DNA of 64,000 nucleotides from JAWVFM01 sp963823245 (GTDB taxonomy: Bacteria; Actinomycetota; Thermoleophilia; Solirubrobacterales; 70-9): the NCBI GenBank assembly GCA_963823245.1, contig CAWGKQ010000004.1:62001-126000 (forward strand). The letters run 5' to 3'. Below are positions 57,091-64,000 of this stretch, piece by piece (positions within the stretch are counted from its first letter, which is position 1; every line of letters begins with the position of its first letter). The position numbers and the translations under genes were made by a program. The notes beneath the pieces are model-generated. The model had not been told where the DNA came from. It did no database searches and saw only the letters and a list, made by a program, of their open reading frames with translations.

Positions 57091-57161
57091 CCTTCCGTGC
57101 AGCCGTTCTCACCCCGCTCGACGCTCGATCTCGGATTCGTGCTCGGTCCAGCGGTACGTTG

Positions 57162-58559
57162 CTAGGCCGGGGAGCCGACGCGGGTGAGATTCCCGGCAAA
57201 CCAATGCCCGGCGAGCTCGGCGACGCGCTCAAGCGCTCCGGGCTCGTCGAAAAGATGGGTTGCCCCGGCGATGATCTCGAGCCTGTGCGGGCAACGCAGC
57301 TCTGCGGCCGCCATCTCGTTGAGCTGAGCGACGATGCGGTCAGCACCTCCGACGATCAGGAGCGTCGGAGCGACCACCTTGCCAAGCTCGACCGCGGCGA
57401 GATCCGGGCGACCGCCTCGCGAGACCACCGCCCTGATGCCGCCGTCGAGGTGGGCGGCGGCGCACAGGGCGGCGGCGGCACCGGTCGAGGCGCCGAAGTA
57501 TCCGATGGGCAGCGCGTCGAGCTCGCCGTCGTGTTTGGCCCACCGGGTCGCGGCCACGAGGCGCTCGGCGAGCGTGGCGACGTCGAAGACGTTGACTCGG
57601 TGCATGGCCTCGGATTCCGTGAGGAGGTCGAGGAGCAGGGTCGCGAGCCCGATCGCGTTGAGCGCGCCAGCGACCTGGATGTTGCGCGGGCTCAGGCGGC
57701 TCGAGCCGCTTCCGTGGGCGAAGATGACGAGGCCGCGGGCCGCCGGTGGCATCGTGAGATCGCCAACGAGGCGAACGCCGTCGACGGGGATAGATACCTC
57801 GCGCCGCCGAAGCTGATTCCAGTCGAGCCCGCCCGTGGCGGGAGGAGGATCGGCATCTCCATCCTCCCTCGCGGGCTCAACTGCGACGGGATCGTCCGTT
57901 CGGGCCCCGCGCAGGCAGCGGCGCACCTCCTCGTCCGACGTCTGGCCGAACCGCTCGTAGAACGCGCCGACCGCGAAGAACTCCTCGGGCTCCTCCAGGC
58001 ATACGAACTCGTCGACCTCGTCCGCGAGCCGACGCTCGGCGCCCGGAGGCGCGACGGGAACTGCTAGAACCACCTTCTTCGCGCCGCACTCCCGCGCGGC
58101 GCGGACCGCCGCGATTGCCGTACCCCCGGTCGCGATGCCGTCGTCGACCACGATGGCGGTGCGCCCGGCGAGCGAAATCACCGTTCGATCCTCCCGGTAG
58201 AGGTCGGCGCGACGTTCGAGGGCCTCGCGTTCGGAGGCGTCGATTCGGTCGAGGGTCTCGCGCGCGATGCCGAGCGCCTCGAGCGCTCGCGGGTCCACGA
58301 ATCGCACGCCGCCCTCGGCGATCGCGCCGATCCCGTACTCGGGGTGAAACGGAGCCCCGAGCTTGCGGACGAGGATGACGTCGAGCGGGGCGTCGAGCGC
58401 CCGCGCGATCTCGGCGGCGACCGGAACGCCGCCGCGCGGGAGGCCGAGCACGACCGGGCGCTCGTCGCGCAGGTGCTCGAGCCGTCCGGCCAGCCGGCGC
58501 CCTGCGTCTTGACGATCACGGAAGCGAGTCTGGACGTTGTCAGCGAAGAGGACGGTCAC
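57162..58559 (-). CDS. Phosphoribosyltransferase-dienelactone hydrolase fusion (Rv0571c-like)
   Basis: Residues ~1-215 form a type I PRTase: VVLGLPRGGVPVAAEIA, and the PRPP loop TAIVVDDGIATGGTAIAAV. Residues ~245-465 are an alpha/beta hydrolase with HGSGSSRLSPRN, GYFGASTGAAAAL as nucleophile elbow, and a terminal His in GATHLF. The start is GTG 58559. The same two-domain order is found in M. tuberculosis Rv0571c, a DosR-regulon protein. Substrates of either half are unknown. The frame is intact. Confidence 0.88.
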   Translation of the reverse strand: MTVLFADNVQTRFRDRQDAGRRLAGRLEHLRDERPVVLGLPRGGVPVAAEIARALDAPLDVILVRKLGAPFHPEYGIGAIAEGGVRFVDPRALEALGIARETLDRIDASEREALERRADLYREDRTVISLAGRTAIVVDDGIATGGTAIAAVRAARECGAKKVVLAVPVAPPGAERRLADEVDEFVCLEEPEEFFAVGAFYERFGQTSDEEVRRCLRGARTDDPVAVEPAREDGDADPPPATGGLDWNQLRRREVSIPVDGVRLVGDLTMPPAARGLVIFAHGSGSSRLSPRNIQVAGALNAIGLATLLLDLLTESEAMHRVNVFDVATLAERLVAATRWAKHDGELDALPIGYFGASTGAAAALCAAAHLDGGIRAVVSRGGRPDLAAVELGKVVAPTLLIVGGADRIVAQLNEMAAAELRCPHRLEIIAGATHLFDEPGALERVAELAGHWFAGNLTRVGSPA

Positions 58560-58744
58560 GTGAGCGGACCGTAAGCGTGGGACGGGGACCCGCACATCGG
58601 TGCGAAGAGCCCATGGCTCTCCGCATGAACTACGGGTTCGCTCGGGGAGCGGCCGAGATCCGTACTTGTCCGCATCCGGAGTTCGGACCGGCCACGATGA
58701 CCACGGAGCCCCCCGGGCGTACGGTCACGCGGAGGATGTTTCGC

Positions 58745-59047
58745 ATGAGCCGCGACAACCGGTCGATCGAGGATCGCCCTGACACGCCGCCCACCGATAT
58801 CCAGCCGAGTGCGTACCTGACCGACGGGCGACGCCTCTTCCGCGTCATCTCGGGCTTCGAATCGCCTCCGGCGGAGCCTGTCGCGATCCTCGAGGACTGC
58901 CGCACGCTCCAGGTGGCCGCTCGGTCGCCCGAAGATCTGGTGGACATGGGGATGTACGTCGTTCGCGGCCCGCGAGCGGGGTGCGTCTCGGCTCCCGTCG
59001 ACGGAGGTCGGAGTTTGGGGCCGGCCGGCCGCGGATCCGGCCCATGA
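58745..59047 (+). CDS. Small protein of unknown function (100 aa)
   Basis: ATG 58745 follows GGAGG (58731-58735). The core reads PSAYLTDGRRLFRVISGFES, then PVAILEDCRTLQVAARSPED and LVDMGMYVVR, a compact alpha/beta pattern; the last ~20 residues are Gly-rich. No family was recognised. The stop overlaps the next ATG (ATGA). The 185 nt upstream, after the divergent fusion gene, hold GGGACGGGGACCC (58579-58591) and no other clear signal. Confidence 0.6.
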   Translation: MSRDNRSIEDRPDTPPTDIQPSAYLTDGRRLFRVISGFESPPAEPVAILEDCRTLQVAARSPEDLVDMGMYVVRGPRAGCVSAPVDGGRSLGPAGRGSGP

Positions 59048-59232
59048 GCCGGCATCGCCGACGACGGGCGAAGCGCCGATGGCTACGCGCGGCGCGAGCG
59101 CGCCGGATGCGGATGTCGCTGTTGATCCTCGCGCTCGGCGCGTTCTTCTTCCTCTCGACGCGCCGGCGGATCCGCGGCTCGGCAACTGACCGGCCCGGTG
59201 AACCGCCCCATGGGCGGCGGCGAGGACTCAGG
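59044..59232 (+). CDS. Small Arg-rich membrane protein
   Basis: ATG 59044 opens a frame with a very basic start (RHRRRRAKRRWLRAARARRM) and one helix (MSLLILALGAFFFLSTRR). The frame continues past the point where the opposite-strand Usp gene ends, so the real stop was probably lost to an indel; the end given is approximate. Coupled to the preceding small gene by ATGA. Confidence 0.45.
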
Positions 59233-59328
59233 CGACTCCCGGTCCATCTCGCTGACCGAGCCACCCCTCTGAGGGCGCGCGGCCGGGGGGCACACGGAGG
59301 TCACTCGCCGAGGAGGGGCCGCGGTGCC

Positions 59329-60204
59329 TCAGCCCCGTGGCGTGACGAGCACCGGGCACGGTGCGCTTCGAATCAGCTCATCGGAGACCGATCCCAGAAG
59401 CACCCGCAACGCCGGCCCGTAGCCGCGCGAGCCGGCGACGAGCAGGTCGACACCGTCCTCGCAGGCAGCGGCCAGGGTCTGCGCGGGCGGCCCGTCGAGT
59501 CGCCGGCCTTCGGCCGGGATGTCCGGGCCGACGGACTCGACTCCGGCGGCAAGCACGGCGTCGGGCTCGGGAGGGCTTGCGGGCACGTAGCCCGGTGGGC
59601 CGAGCACGGGTTGACGCGGGCCGAGGACGGTCAGCAGGCGCAGCGTCGCGCCGGCCGCCCGCGCAACCGCCTTGGCATTGGCGAGGGCGATCTTGCTCTC
59701 GGGCCGGCCGTCATAGGCAACGGCGACCATCCTCAGTCCGCCTCCGGCTGCGTGCTCGCGGTAGCCCCGGGGGGCGACGGCAACCGGGCATGGGCACCCG
59801 TGGAGGAGGTTTCGCGCGACGCTGCCGAGGACCACCCGCCCCACCGCCCCGCGGTGGGGTGAGCCGACGACGATGGCATCGGTGTCGCCGGCCTCGGCCA
59901 GCTGGGTCAACACCCATGCGGGCGAGCCGCCGCCGAACACTCGCGTCTCCGAGATGCGATCGCCGAGGACCTCGCGGGCCTCGTCGAAGAGCGGGCTCGC
60001 GTCTTGCGCAGCCTCGTCCTCGAGCGCCACGTAGCCGACTGAGAAGGGCCCGTAGGGGAAGACGGCGATCACCCTCACGGTCCCATCCGCAAGCGAGCTC
60101 AGGGTTAGGGCTAGGGCGAGCGCGTCCCGTCCCCCGTCGCTGCCGTCGAATCCAACCGTCAGCCTCGCCAGGGGACGAGGCTCTTCGGGACGCCGGCTCT
60201 CCAT
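59329..60204 (-). CDS. Tandem universal stress protein (second copy)
   Basis: A 291-residue protein with two Usp domains. ATP-loop motifs are VVGSPHRGAVGRVVLGSVAR in the first and VAGSRGYGPALRVLLGSVSD in the second; each ends with CPCPVAVAPRG or SAPCPVLVTPRG. Start ATG 60204 (MESRRPEEP). It is divergent from the kinase gene with almost no gap, so one of the two starts is probably further inside. Confidence 0.92.
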   Translation of the reverse strand: MESRRPEEPRPLARLTVGFDGSDGGRDALALALTLSSLADGTVRVIAVFPYGPFSVGYVALEDEAAQDASPLFDEAREVLGDRISETRVFGGGSPAWVLTQLAEAGDTDAIVVGSPHRGAVGRVVLGSVARNLLHGCPCPVAVAPRGYREHAAGGGLRMVAVAYDGRPESKIALANAKAVARAAGATLRLLTVLGPRQPVLGPPGYVPASPPEPDAVLAAGVESVGPDIPAEGRRLDGPPAQTLAAACEDGVDLLVAGSRGYGPALRVLLGSVSDELIRSAPCPVLVTPRG

Positions 60205-60226
60205 GCCGATGTCACGATATGCCACC

Positions 60227-61789
60227 GTGGGCCCGCCAAGTAAGCCCCGGTCGCTGGTCGAGGCGATGCTCGAGCCGGGCCTCTATCCGGGCCGGCCGGC
60301 GGACGTGGAGCTTCGCGAGACGCACATCTCCTGGGTGTTCCTGGCGGGGCCGCGCGCCTACAAGGTCAAGAAGCCGCTCGTGCTGCCGTTCCTCGACTAC
60401 GGGACGATGGAGCGGCGGCGGCAGATGTGCCACGAGGAGGTTCGCCTCAATCGCCGCCTCGCGCCGTCGATCTACCTCGGCGTGCTCGGCATCGCCGAAC
60501 ACGACGGGCGCCTGGCGTTGGTCGACGAGGACGATCCGGCGGTCGTCGAGTTCGCCGTTGAGATGCGACGGGTCGACGAGCGACACAGCCTCGCCGAGAT
60601 CGTCGCCCGCGGCGAGCTCGACGAGGGGAGACTCGACGAGGTTGGGTCCCTGCTCGCCCGCTTCCACGCCCACGCTGACGTCGTCGCCCCTGACCAGCGA
60701 GTCGTCGGCACCCTCGCATCGACCTTGGAGGAGAACGCCGAAACGTTGCACGATGTGGGAGCCGGCGTCGTTGACATGAGGCGCGTCCATGCGGCCGAGC
60801 GATTCGCGACCGCCTTCCTTGCCCGTCATCGCGCCGAGCTCTCCGAACGAGCCCGGAGCAGTCTCGCCCGCGATTGCCACGGCGATCTGAGGGCCGAGCA
60901 TGTGATCCTGCCGGAGAGCGATCCGATCTACATCTATGACTGCGTGGAGTTCAACCCGAACCTGCGGAGGATCGACGTATCCGCGGACCTCGCGTTCCTG
61001 GTGATGGATCTCGCTGCGCTCGACGCGGAGTCGGCAGCCGGTCGGTTGGTCGCCGCGTATCGCGGCGCGGGGGGCGACCCGGGCGACGATCGCCTGCTCG
61101 CGTTCTTTGCCGCGTACCGCGCCTGGGTCCGCGCCAAGGTCGCGTGCATCCGGGCCGCCGAGCTTCCCCCCGAGGCCGCCGAGCGCGAGCGCGCCTGCGC
61201 TGACGCCCAGAGCCTCCTCGCGCTCGGCCACCGGTTCGCTTGGCGGACGAGGCGCCCGGCGATCGTCGTCGTCTGCGGCGTCTCGGGATCGGGCAAGACG
61301 ACGCTCGCGCGGGCCCTCGCCGACTTGAGCGGCTGGCCCTACGTCTCCTCGGACCTCACCCGCAAGCGCCTCGCCGGCGTCGCGCCCACCGACCGCGCGA
61401 GCCCGGAGACGTACTCCGCGGAATTCACAGCGCGGACGTACCAAGAGCTCGGGCGGGCGACGCGGGAGGCGATCGACCGCTCAGGCGCAGTGATCGTCGA
61501 TGCCACGTTCCACCGGCGCAAGGAGCGGGCAGCTTTCCGCGCCGCGCTCGGCGATGCCCATCCGACGCCCACGTTCGCTTGCTGCGTCGCGCGCGTCGAC
61601 GTGCTGCGGTCGAGGATCCTGGCGCGCGAGGGCGACCCGCGTCGGGTCAGCGACGCCGACGTGGGCGTGCTCGAGCGCCAGCTCTCCGAGCTCGAGCCTC
61701 TCGAGGGTGAGCGCCTCGAGCTCGATTCGGGCAGTTTCTCGCCCGAGGATCTGGTCGCCCGGGTGGAGGCCTTCCTGGATGGGCAGTAG
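60227..61789 (+). CDS. Aminoglycoside-phosphotransferase-like/AAA kinase fusion (Rv2004c-like)
   Basis: The N-terminal ~330 residues are a kinase-like fold (YKVKKPLVLPFLDYG; catalytic DCHGDLRAEHVIL; IYDCVEFNPNLRRID). The C-terminal ~180 hold a P-loop kinase (VCGVSGSGKTTLARALA and ATFHRRKERAAFR). The same pairing is found in M. tuberculosis Rv2004c (DosR regulon). The start is uncertain: GTG 60227 is used to avoid overlap with the divergent Usp gene; ATG 60203 or 60209 are in frame. The phosphate acceptor is unknown. Confidence 0.88.
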   Translation: MGPPSKPRSLVEAMLEPGLYPGRPADVELRETHISWVFLAGPRAYKVKKPLVLPFLDYGTMERRRQMCHEEVRLNRRLAPSIYLGVLGIAEHDGRLALVDEDDPAVVEFAVEMRRVDERHSLAEIVARGELDEGRLDEVGSLLARFHAHADVVAPDQRVVGTLASTLEENAETLHDVGAGVVDMRRVHAAERFATAFLARHRAELSERARSSLARDCHGDLRAEHVILPESDPIYIYDCVEFNPNLRRIDVSADLAFLVMDLAALDAESAAGRLVAAYRGAGGDPGDDRLLAFFAAYRAWVRAKVACIRAAELPPEAAERERACADAQSLLALGHRFAWRTRRPAIVVVCGVSGSGKTTLARALADLSGWPYVSSDLTRKRLAGVAPTDRASPETYSAEFTARTYQELGRATREAIDRSGAVIVDATFHRRKERAAFRAALGDAHPTPTFACCVARVDVLRSRILAREGDPRRVSDADVGVLERQLSELEPLEGERLELDSGSFSPEDLVARVEAFLDGQ

Positions 61790-61882
61790 TAAGCCTCAAT
61801 CCGAAACCGTGCCCGTCCCCGATGGACGTCGATGCCGCCGCCGCCATGATGCGCTCGAGCCGATGACCGACCGGAGGCAACG

Positions 61883-62091
61883 ATGAGCGGCAGCAACCCA
61901 GTCCTCAGGGCCCAGCCCGGGGACGAGCTCGTCGTCAAGGCCCACCATCTTGGCGAGGCCGAGCGGGAGGGCGAGATCATCGAGGTCCTCGGAGCGGACG
62001 GGGCCCCGCCCTACGAGGTGCGCTGGGACGAGGCGCGGTAACGCGCGTCTACCCGAGCTCGGACGTCTACGTCCGGCACCTCCACCGTTAG
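61883..62091 (+). CDS. DUF1918 protein, frame-broken
   Basis: ATG 61883 behind CCGGAGG. LRAQPGDELVVKAHHLGEAE and APPYEVRWDEAR are the DUF1918 pattern. A TAA appears at 62,039-62,041, but one base missing from the GG at 62,037 would continue it as VTRVYPSSDVYVRHLHR to TAG 62091, the normal length. It is a small SH3-like protein with no established function, common in actinobacteria. Confidence 0.75.
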
Positions 62092-62200
62092 CCTCGCCTG
62101 GGCTGACGGCGGGCGCGCACTCTCGTTTCAGTAGTCCGCCGTAACCTCGATCCGCGCCGAACCGGATGCGGCGACCGGGCAGGGCGATCACGATGGTGGC

Positions 62201-63358
62201 GTGCCTGGAAGAAGCTGGCGAGTCGGCAGGTTGGCGGGCATTCCGATCGGAATCAACCCGCTGTGGTTTGCGATCGTCGCCCTAATCACCTGGTCGCTGG
62301 GCTCGACCTACTATCCGGACCGGGTCCCCGGCATAGCGCCAGGCGCCGCCTACGCGCTGGGGCTGGTCAGTGCGCTGCTCCTGTTCGCCAGCATCGTCCT
62401 GCACGAGCTCGGACACGCAGTCGTCGCTCGTCGCCGGGGCATCCGTGTGGAGGGAATCGACCTCTGGCTCCTCGGCGGAGTATCGAAGCTCAAGGATTCC
62501 CCTCACGGTCCGGACGACGAGCTGCGCTTCGCCGCCGCCGGGCCGGCGGTAACGGCGGTGATCGCCGCGTTCTTCGGCGCCCTCGAGCTCGCCCTCCCGT
62601 CGGGCACGCCTGAGGTGGTCAGGGCGCTGGTCACATACCAGCTCGTCGTCAACGTCGCGATCCTGGGCTTCAACCTGGTTCCAGCGTTCCCCCTCGACGG
62701 CGGGCGGATCCTGCGGGCGCTCATCTGGCGGCGGGTTGGCGACGAGGGGCGCGCGACGCGGGCGGCTGCGGCGGGCGGACGAGCCTTCGCCTACGTGCTG
62801 ATCGCGCTGGGCGCGCTCGCGGCGTTCGCGGGCGCGATCGGCGGTCTCTGGCTGGCGCTGATCGGCGGCTTCCTCCTGCTCGCGGGGCGGGCCGAGGAGG
62901 CTCAGCAGGAGATGGAGGCCGCGTTCACCGGGCGGGAGGCGCGCGAGCTGATGGCGCTCCCGGCGATCACGGTTCCGGCATCGATATCGGTCGAGGAGGC
63001 CGCTCGGGCGTTCTTCGCCCGCTATCGCTTTCAGGCGTTCCCCGTCGTCGAGGGCGAGGACGTCGTCGGCCTCCTGACGATGGCGAGCGTCGAGGGCCTA
63101 CCCCGCGCTCGGTGGGCGAGGACCACCGTGGGGACGCTCGCCGATCGCGACCGCGACCTGCTGATCGACGAGCACACCGACGTCGCCGCGCTTCTTCGGC
63201 GACCAGCGTTCGCTCGCACCGGTCGGGCGATCGTGTTGACCGCCGGCGGTGAAGTGGGCATCATCTCGGCGACCGAGGTGCGCCGGGCGCTCGCGGCTGC
63301 GCGTCTCGTCGACGATTCGGGCGATCCGGGCCCGTCCGGCCGGGTTGCCCACGGCTGA
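62201..63358 (+). CDS. Site-2 protease with CBS pair (Rip3/Rv2625c-like)
   Basis: A 385-residue M50 intramembrane zinc protease. HELGH in VLHELGHAVVARRRG gives two ligands and the Asp in NLVPAFPLDGGRI the third, within ~six helices. Residues ~245-375 hold two CBS motifs (ITVPASISVEEAARAFF and DRDLLIDEHTDVAALLRRP). The start is GTG 62201. The domain order and length match mycobacterial Rip3. The neighbouring CBS protein mirrors Rv2625c-Rv2626c. Confidence 0.92.
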   Translation: MPGRSWRVGRLAGIPIGINPLWFAIVALITWSLGSTYYPDRVPGIAPGAAYALGLVSALLLFASIVLHELGHAVVARRRGIRVEGIDLWLLGGVSKLKDSPHGPDDELRFAAAGPAVTAVIAAFFGALELALPSGTPEVVRALVTYQLVVNVAILGFNLVPAFPLDGGRILRALIWRRVGDEGRATRAAAAGGRAFAYVLIALGALAAFAGAIGGLWLALIGGFLLLAGRAEEAQQEMEAAFTGREARELMALPAITVPASISVEEAARAFFARYRFQAFPVVEGEDVVGLLTMASVEGLPRARWARTTVGTLADRDRDLLIDEHTDVAALLRRPAFARTGRAIVLTAGGEVGIISATEVRRALAAARLVDDSGDPGPSGRVAHG

Positions 63359-63374
63359 CGTCTCGGAGGAGCCC

Positions 63375-63869
63375 ATGTCTAGGGAACAGACAGAGACCGG
63401 CGAGAGGTCGATAAGGCACCGATCGGAGCCGGCGCCGCCGGAGGCGATTCCACGACGCTCGGGCGGAGGCCTTGTAACTCGCAACCTCGACCATCTCACG
63501 GCCCGTGACCTGATGACCCCAGGGGTCGTGACGATCGCCGACGATGCGTCGTTGGCGAGTGGCATCCGCGCCATGATTACCCACCACAAACACGCGATTC
63601 TGGTCGTCGCGGCGCGGAGCGGGGAGCCCCTCGGCTGGGCCACCGATCGCGGCCTGCTCGCCCACCTCGAGCGCGATGCTCCGCTGACCCCTATGGGCGA
63701 CGCGGTTACGGAGGCTCCGGCGTCCGTGAGGCCCGGAGCAACTGCCCGGGAGGCCGCGAACGTGCTCTCCGAAGCTGGGACGACCCACCTCCTCGTGGCC
63801 TCCGCTAGCGACCGGGCTCCCGAGGGCGTCATCTCGGCTTTCGACCTCGTGCGGGTGGTCGGCACCTGA
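63375..63869 (+). CDS. CBS-domain protein (Hrp1/Rv2626c-like)
   Basis: A 164-residue protein with two CBS motifs (LTARDLMTPGVVTIADDASL and MGDAVTEAPASVRPGATARE) after a ~40-residue charged, flexible start. ATG 63375 follows GGAGGA (63365-63370), 16 nt after the protease stop, so the two are cotranscribed. It would bind an adenylyl ligand. The frame is intact. Confidence 0.9.
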   Translation: MSREQTETGERSIRHRSEPAPPEAIPRRSGGGLVTRNLDHLTARDLMTPGVVTIADDASLASGIRAMITHHKHAILVVAARSGEPLGWATDRGLLAHLERDAPLTPMGDAVTEAPASVRPGATAREAANVLSEAGTTHLLVASASDRAPEGVISAFDLVRVVGT

Positions 63870-64000
63870 GTTCCGACCGGAGCCTCGCCGACGAGCTCGG
63901 CTCGACCCGGGCCGAGCGGCAGCTGATCAACGGCCTGCTGCGCGTCGGCGTGCGGGCCGATCAGATCCGGGACGCTGCCCGGCTCGGCCGAATCGAGGAT
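63868..64000 (+). CDS. Partial gene at window edge, HTH-like N-terminus
   Basis: From about 63,868 one frame reads SSDRSLADELGSTRAERQLI, then NGLLRVGVRADQIRDAARLG, and stays open to the window end. It resembles the helical N-terminus of actinobacterial soluble cyclases or MerR-like regulators. No ordinary start codon was found; it would overlap the CBS stop. Confidence 0.4.

Noticed and set aside
58579..58591. GGGACGGGGACCC as a DosR box
   Set aside because: Only the outer bases fit; the centre lacks the T-WW-A core and the length is off by one.
62106..62142. ACGGCGG/CCGCCGT inverted repeat before the Rip3-like gene
   Set aside because: Seven base pairs with a 23-nt loop is weak in DNA this GC-rich, and no regulator match is apparent.

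Overview
The window is GC-rich, densely packed DNA with short intergenic gaps and many 4-base ATGA/GTGA overlaps. Class III cyclases, a DUF385 (F420-type) protein, several universal stress proteins, HesB/CGFS proteins and TANNNT -10 boxes placed 5-12 nt before start codons all point to an actinobacterium. I would guess the Thermoleophilia/Solirubrobacterales side, but that is a low-confidence inference. No rRNA, tRNA, CRISPR array, insertion sequence or replication origin was seen.

Layout. 0-7.3 kb: MBL-fold hydrolase; a minus-strand glycerolipid operon (GT2, glpK, plsC); a biotinyl carrier and a crotonase; a cupredoxin; a secreted sulfatase. 7.3-17.7 kb: a DNA glycosylase, then the biotin genes bioB-bioF-bioD, an outward-facing marR/MFS/P450 unit, a membrane adenylyl cyclase and bioA. 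17.7-21.8 kb: ECF sigma factor with a DUF4349 membrane partner, rubredoxin, Nudix, PPOX-family protein, small secreted protein. 21.8-33.3 kb: an acyl-CoA catabolic island (three acyl-CoA dehydrogenases, alpha/beta hydrolase, enoyl-CoA hydratase, carboxyltransferase, BKACE, CoA-transferase/racemase, MerR), interrupted by a broken clpP/AHSA1 junction. 33.4-44.1 kb: lipoprotein, MscS, nitrilase + TetR, membrane proteins, DegV, epimerase, Fe-S/thiol proteins (GST-like, HesB, CGFS glutaredoxin), an SQR/NDH-2-like flavoprotein, and a PRC-barrel protein with an Nramp-like transporter. 44.1-50.7 kb: a two-component system divergent from a coupled electron-transfer operon (two anchored Ser/Thr/Pro-rich proteins, ApbE, a ferric-reductase-like membrane protein, a ferredoxin reductase and a ferredoxin). 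50.6-64 kb: a stress island (DUF385, two USPs, ABC-2 exporter, P2-type ATPase, DUF779 with an aldehyde dehydrogenase remnant, PRTase-hydrolase fusion, APH/AAA kinase, DUF1918, Rip3-like protease, CBS protein) whose families overlap strongly with the mycobacterial DosR dormancy regulon.

Sequence quality matters for every reading here. About thirty genes carry single-base frame breaks with conserved motifs intact on both sides. Almost all resolved steps look like one extra base in a short G/C run, so they are best read as sequence errors rather than pseudogenes. For such genes I give the span of the frame-corrected gene. Separate from these are apparent deletions or joins: clpP/AHSA1 near 25,780, an aldehyde dehydrogenase reduced to its two ends at 56,631-56,726, a SnoaL fragment at 30,073 and an orphan gene tail at 33,357. 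These may be biological or assembly joins.
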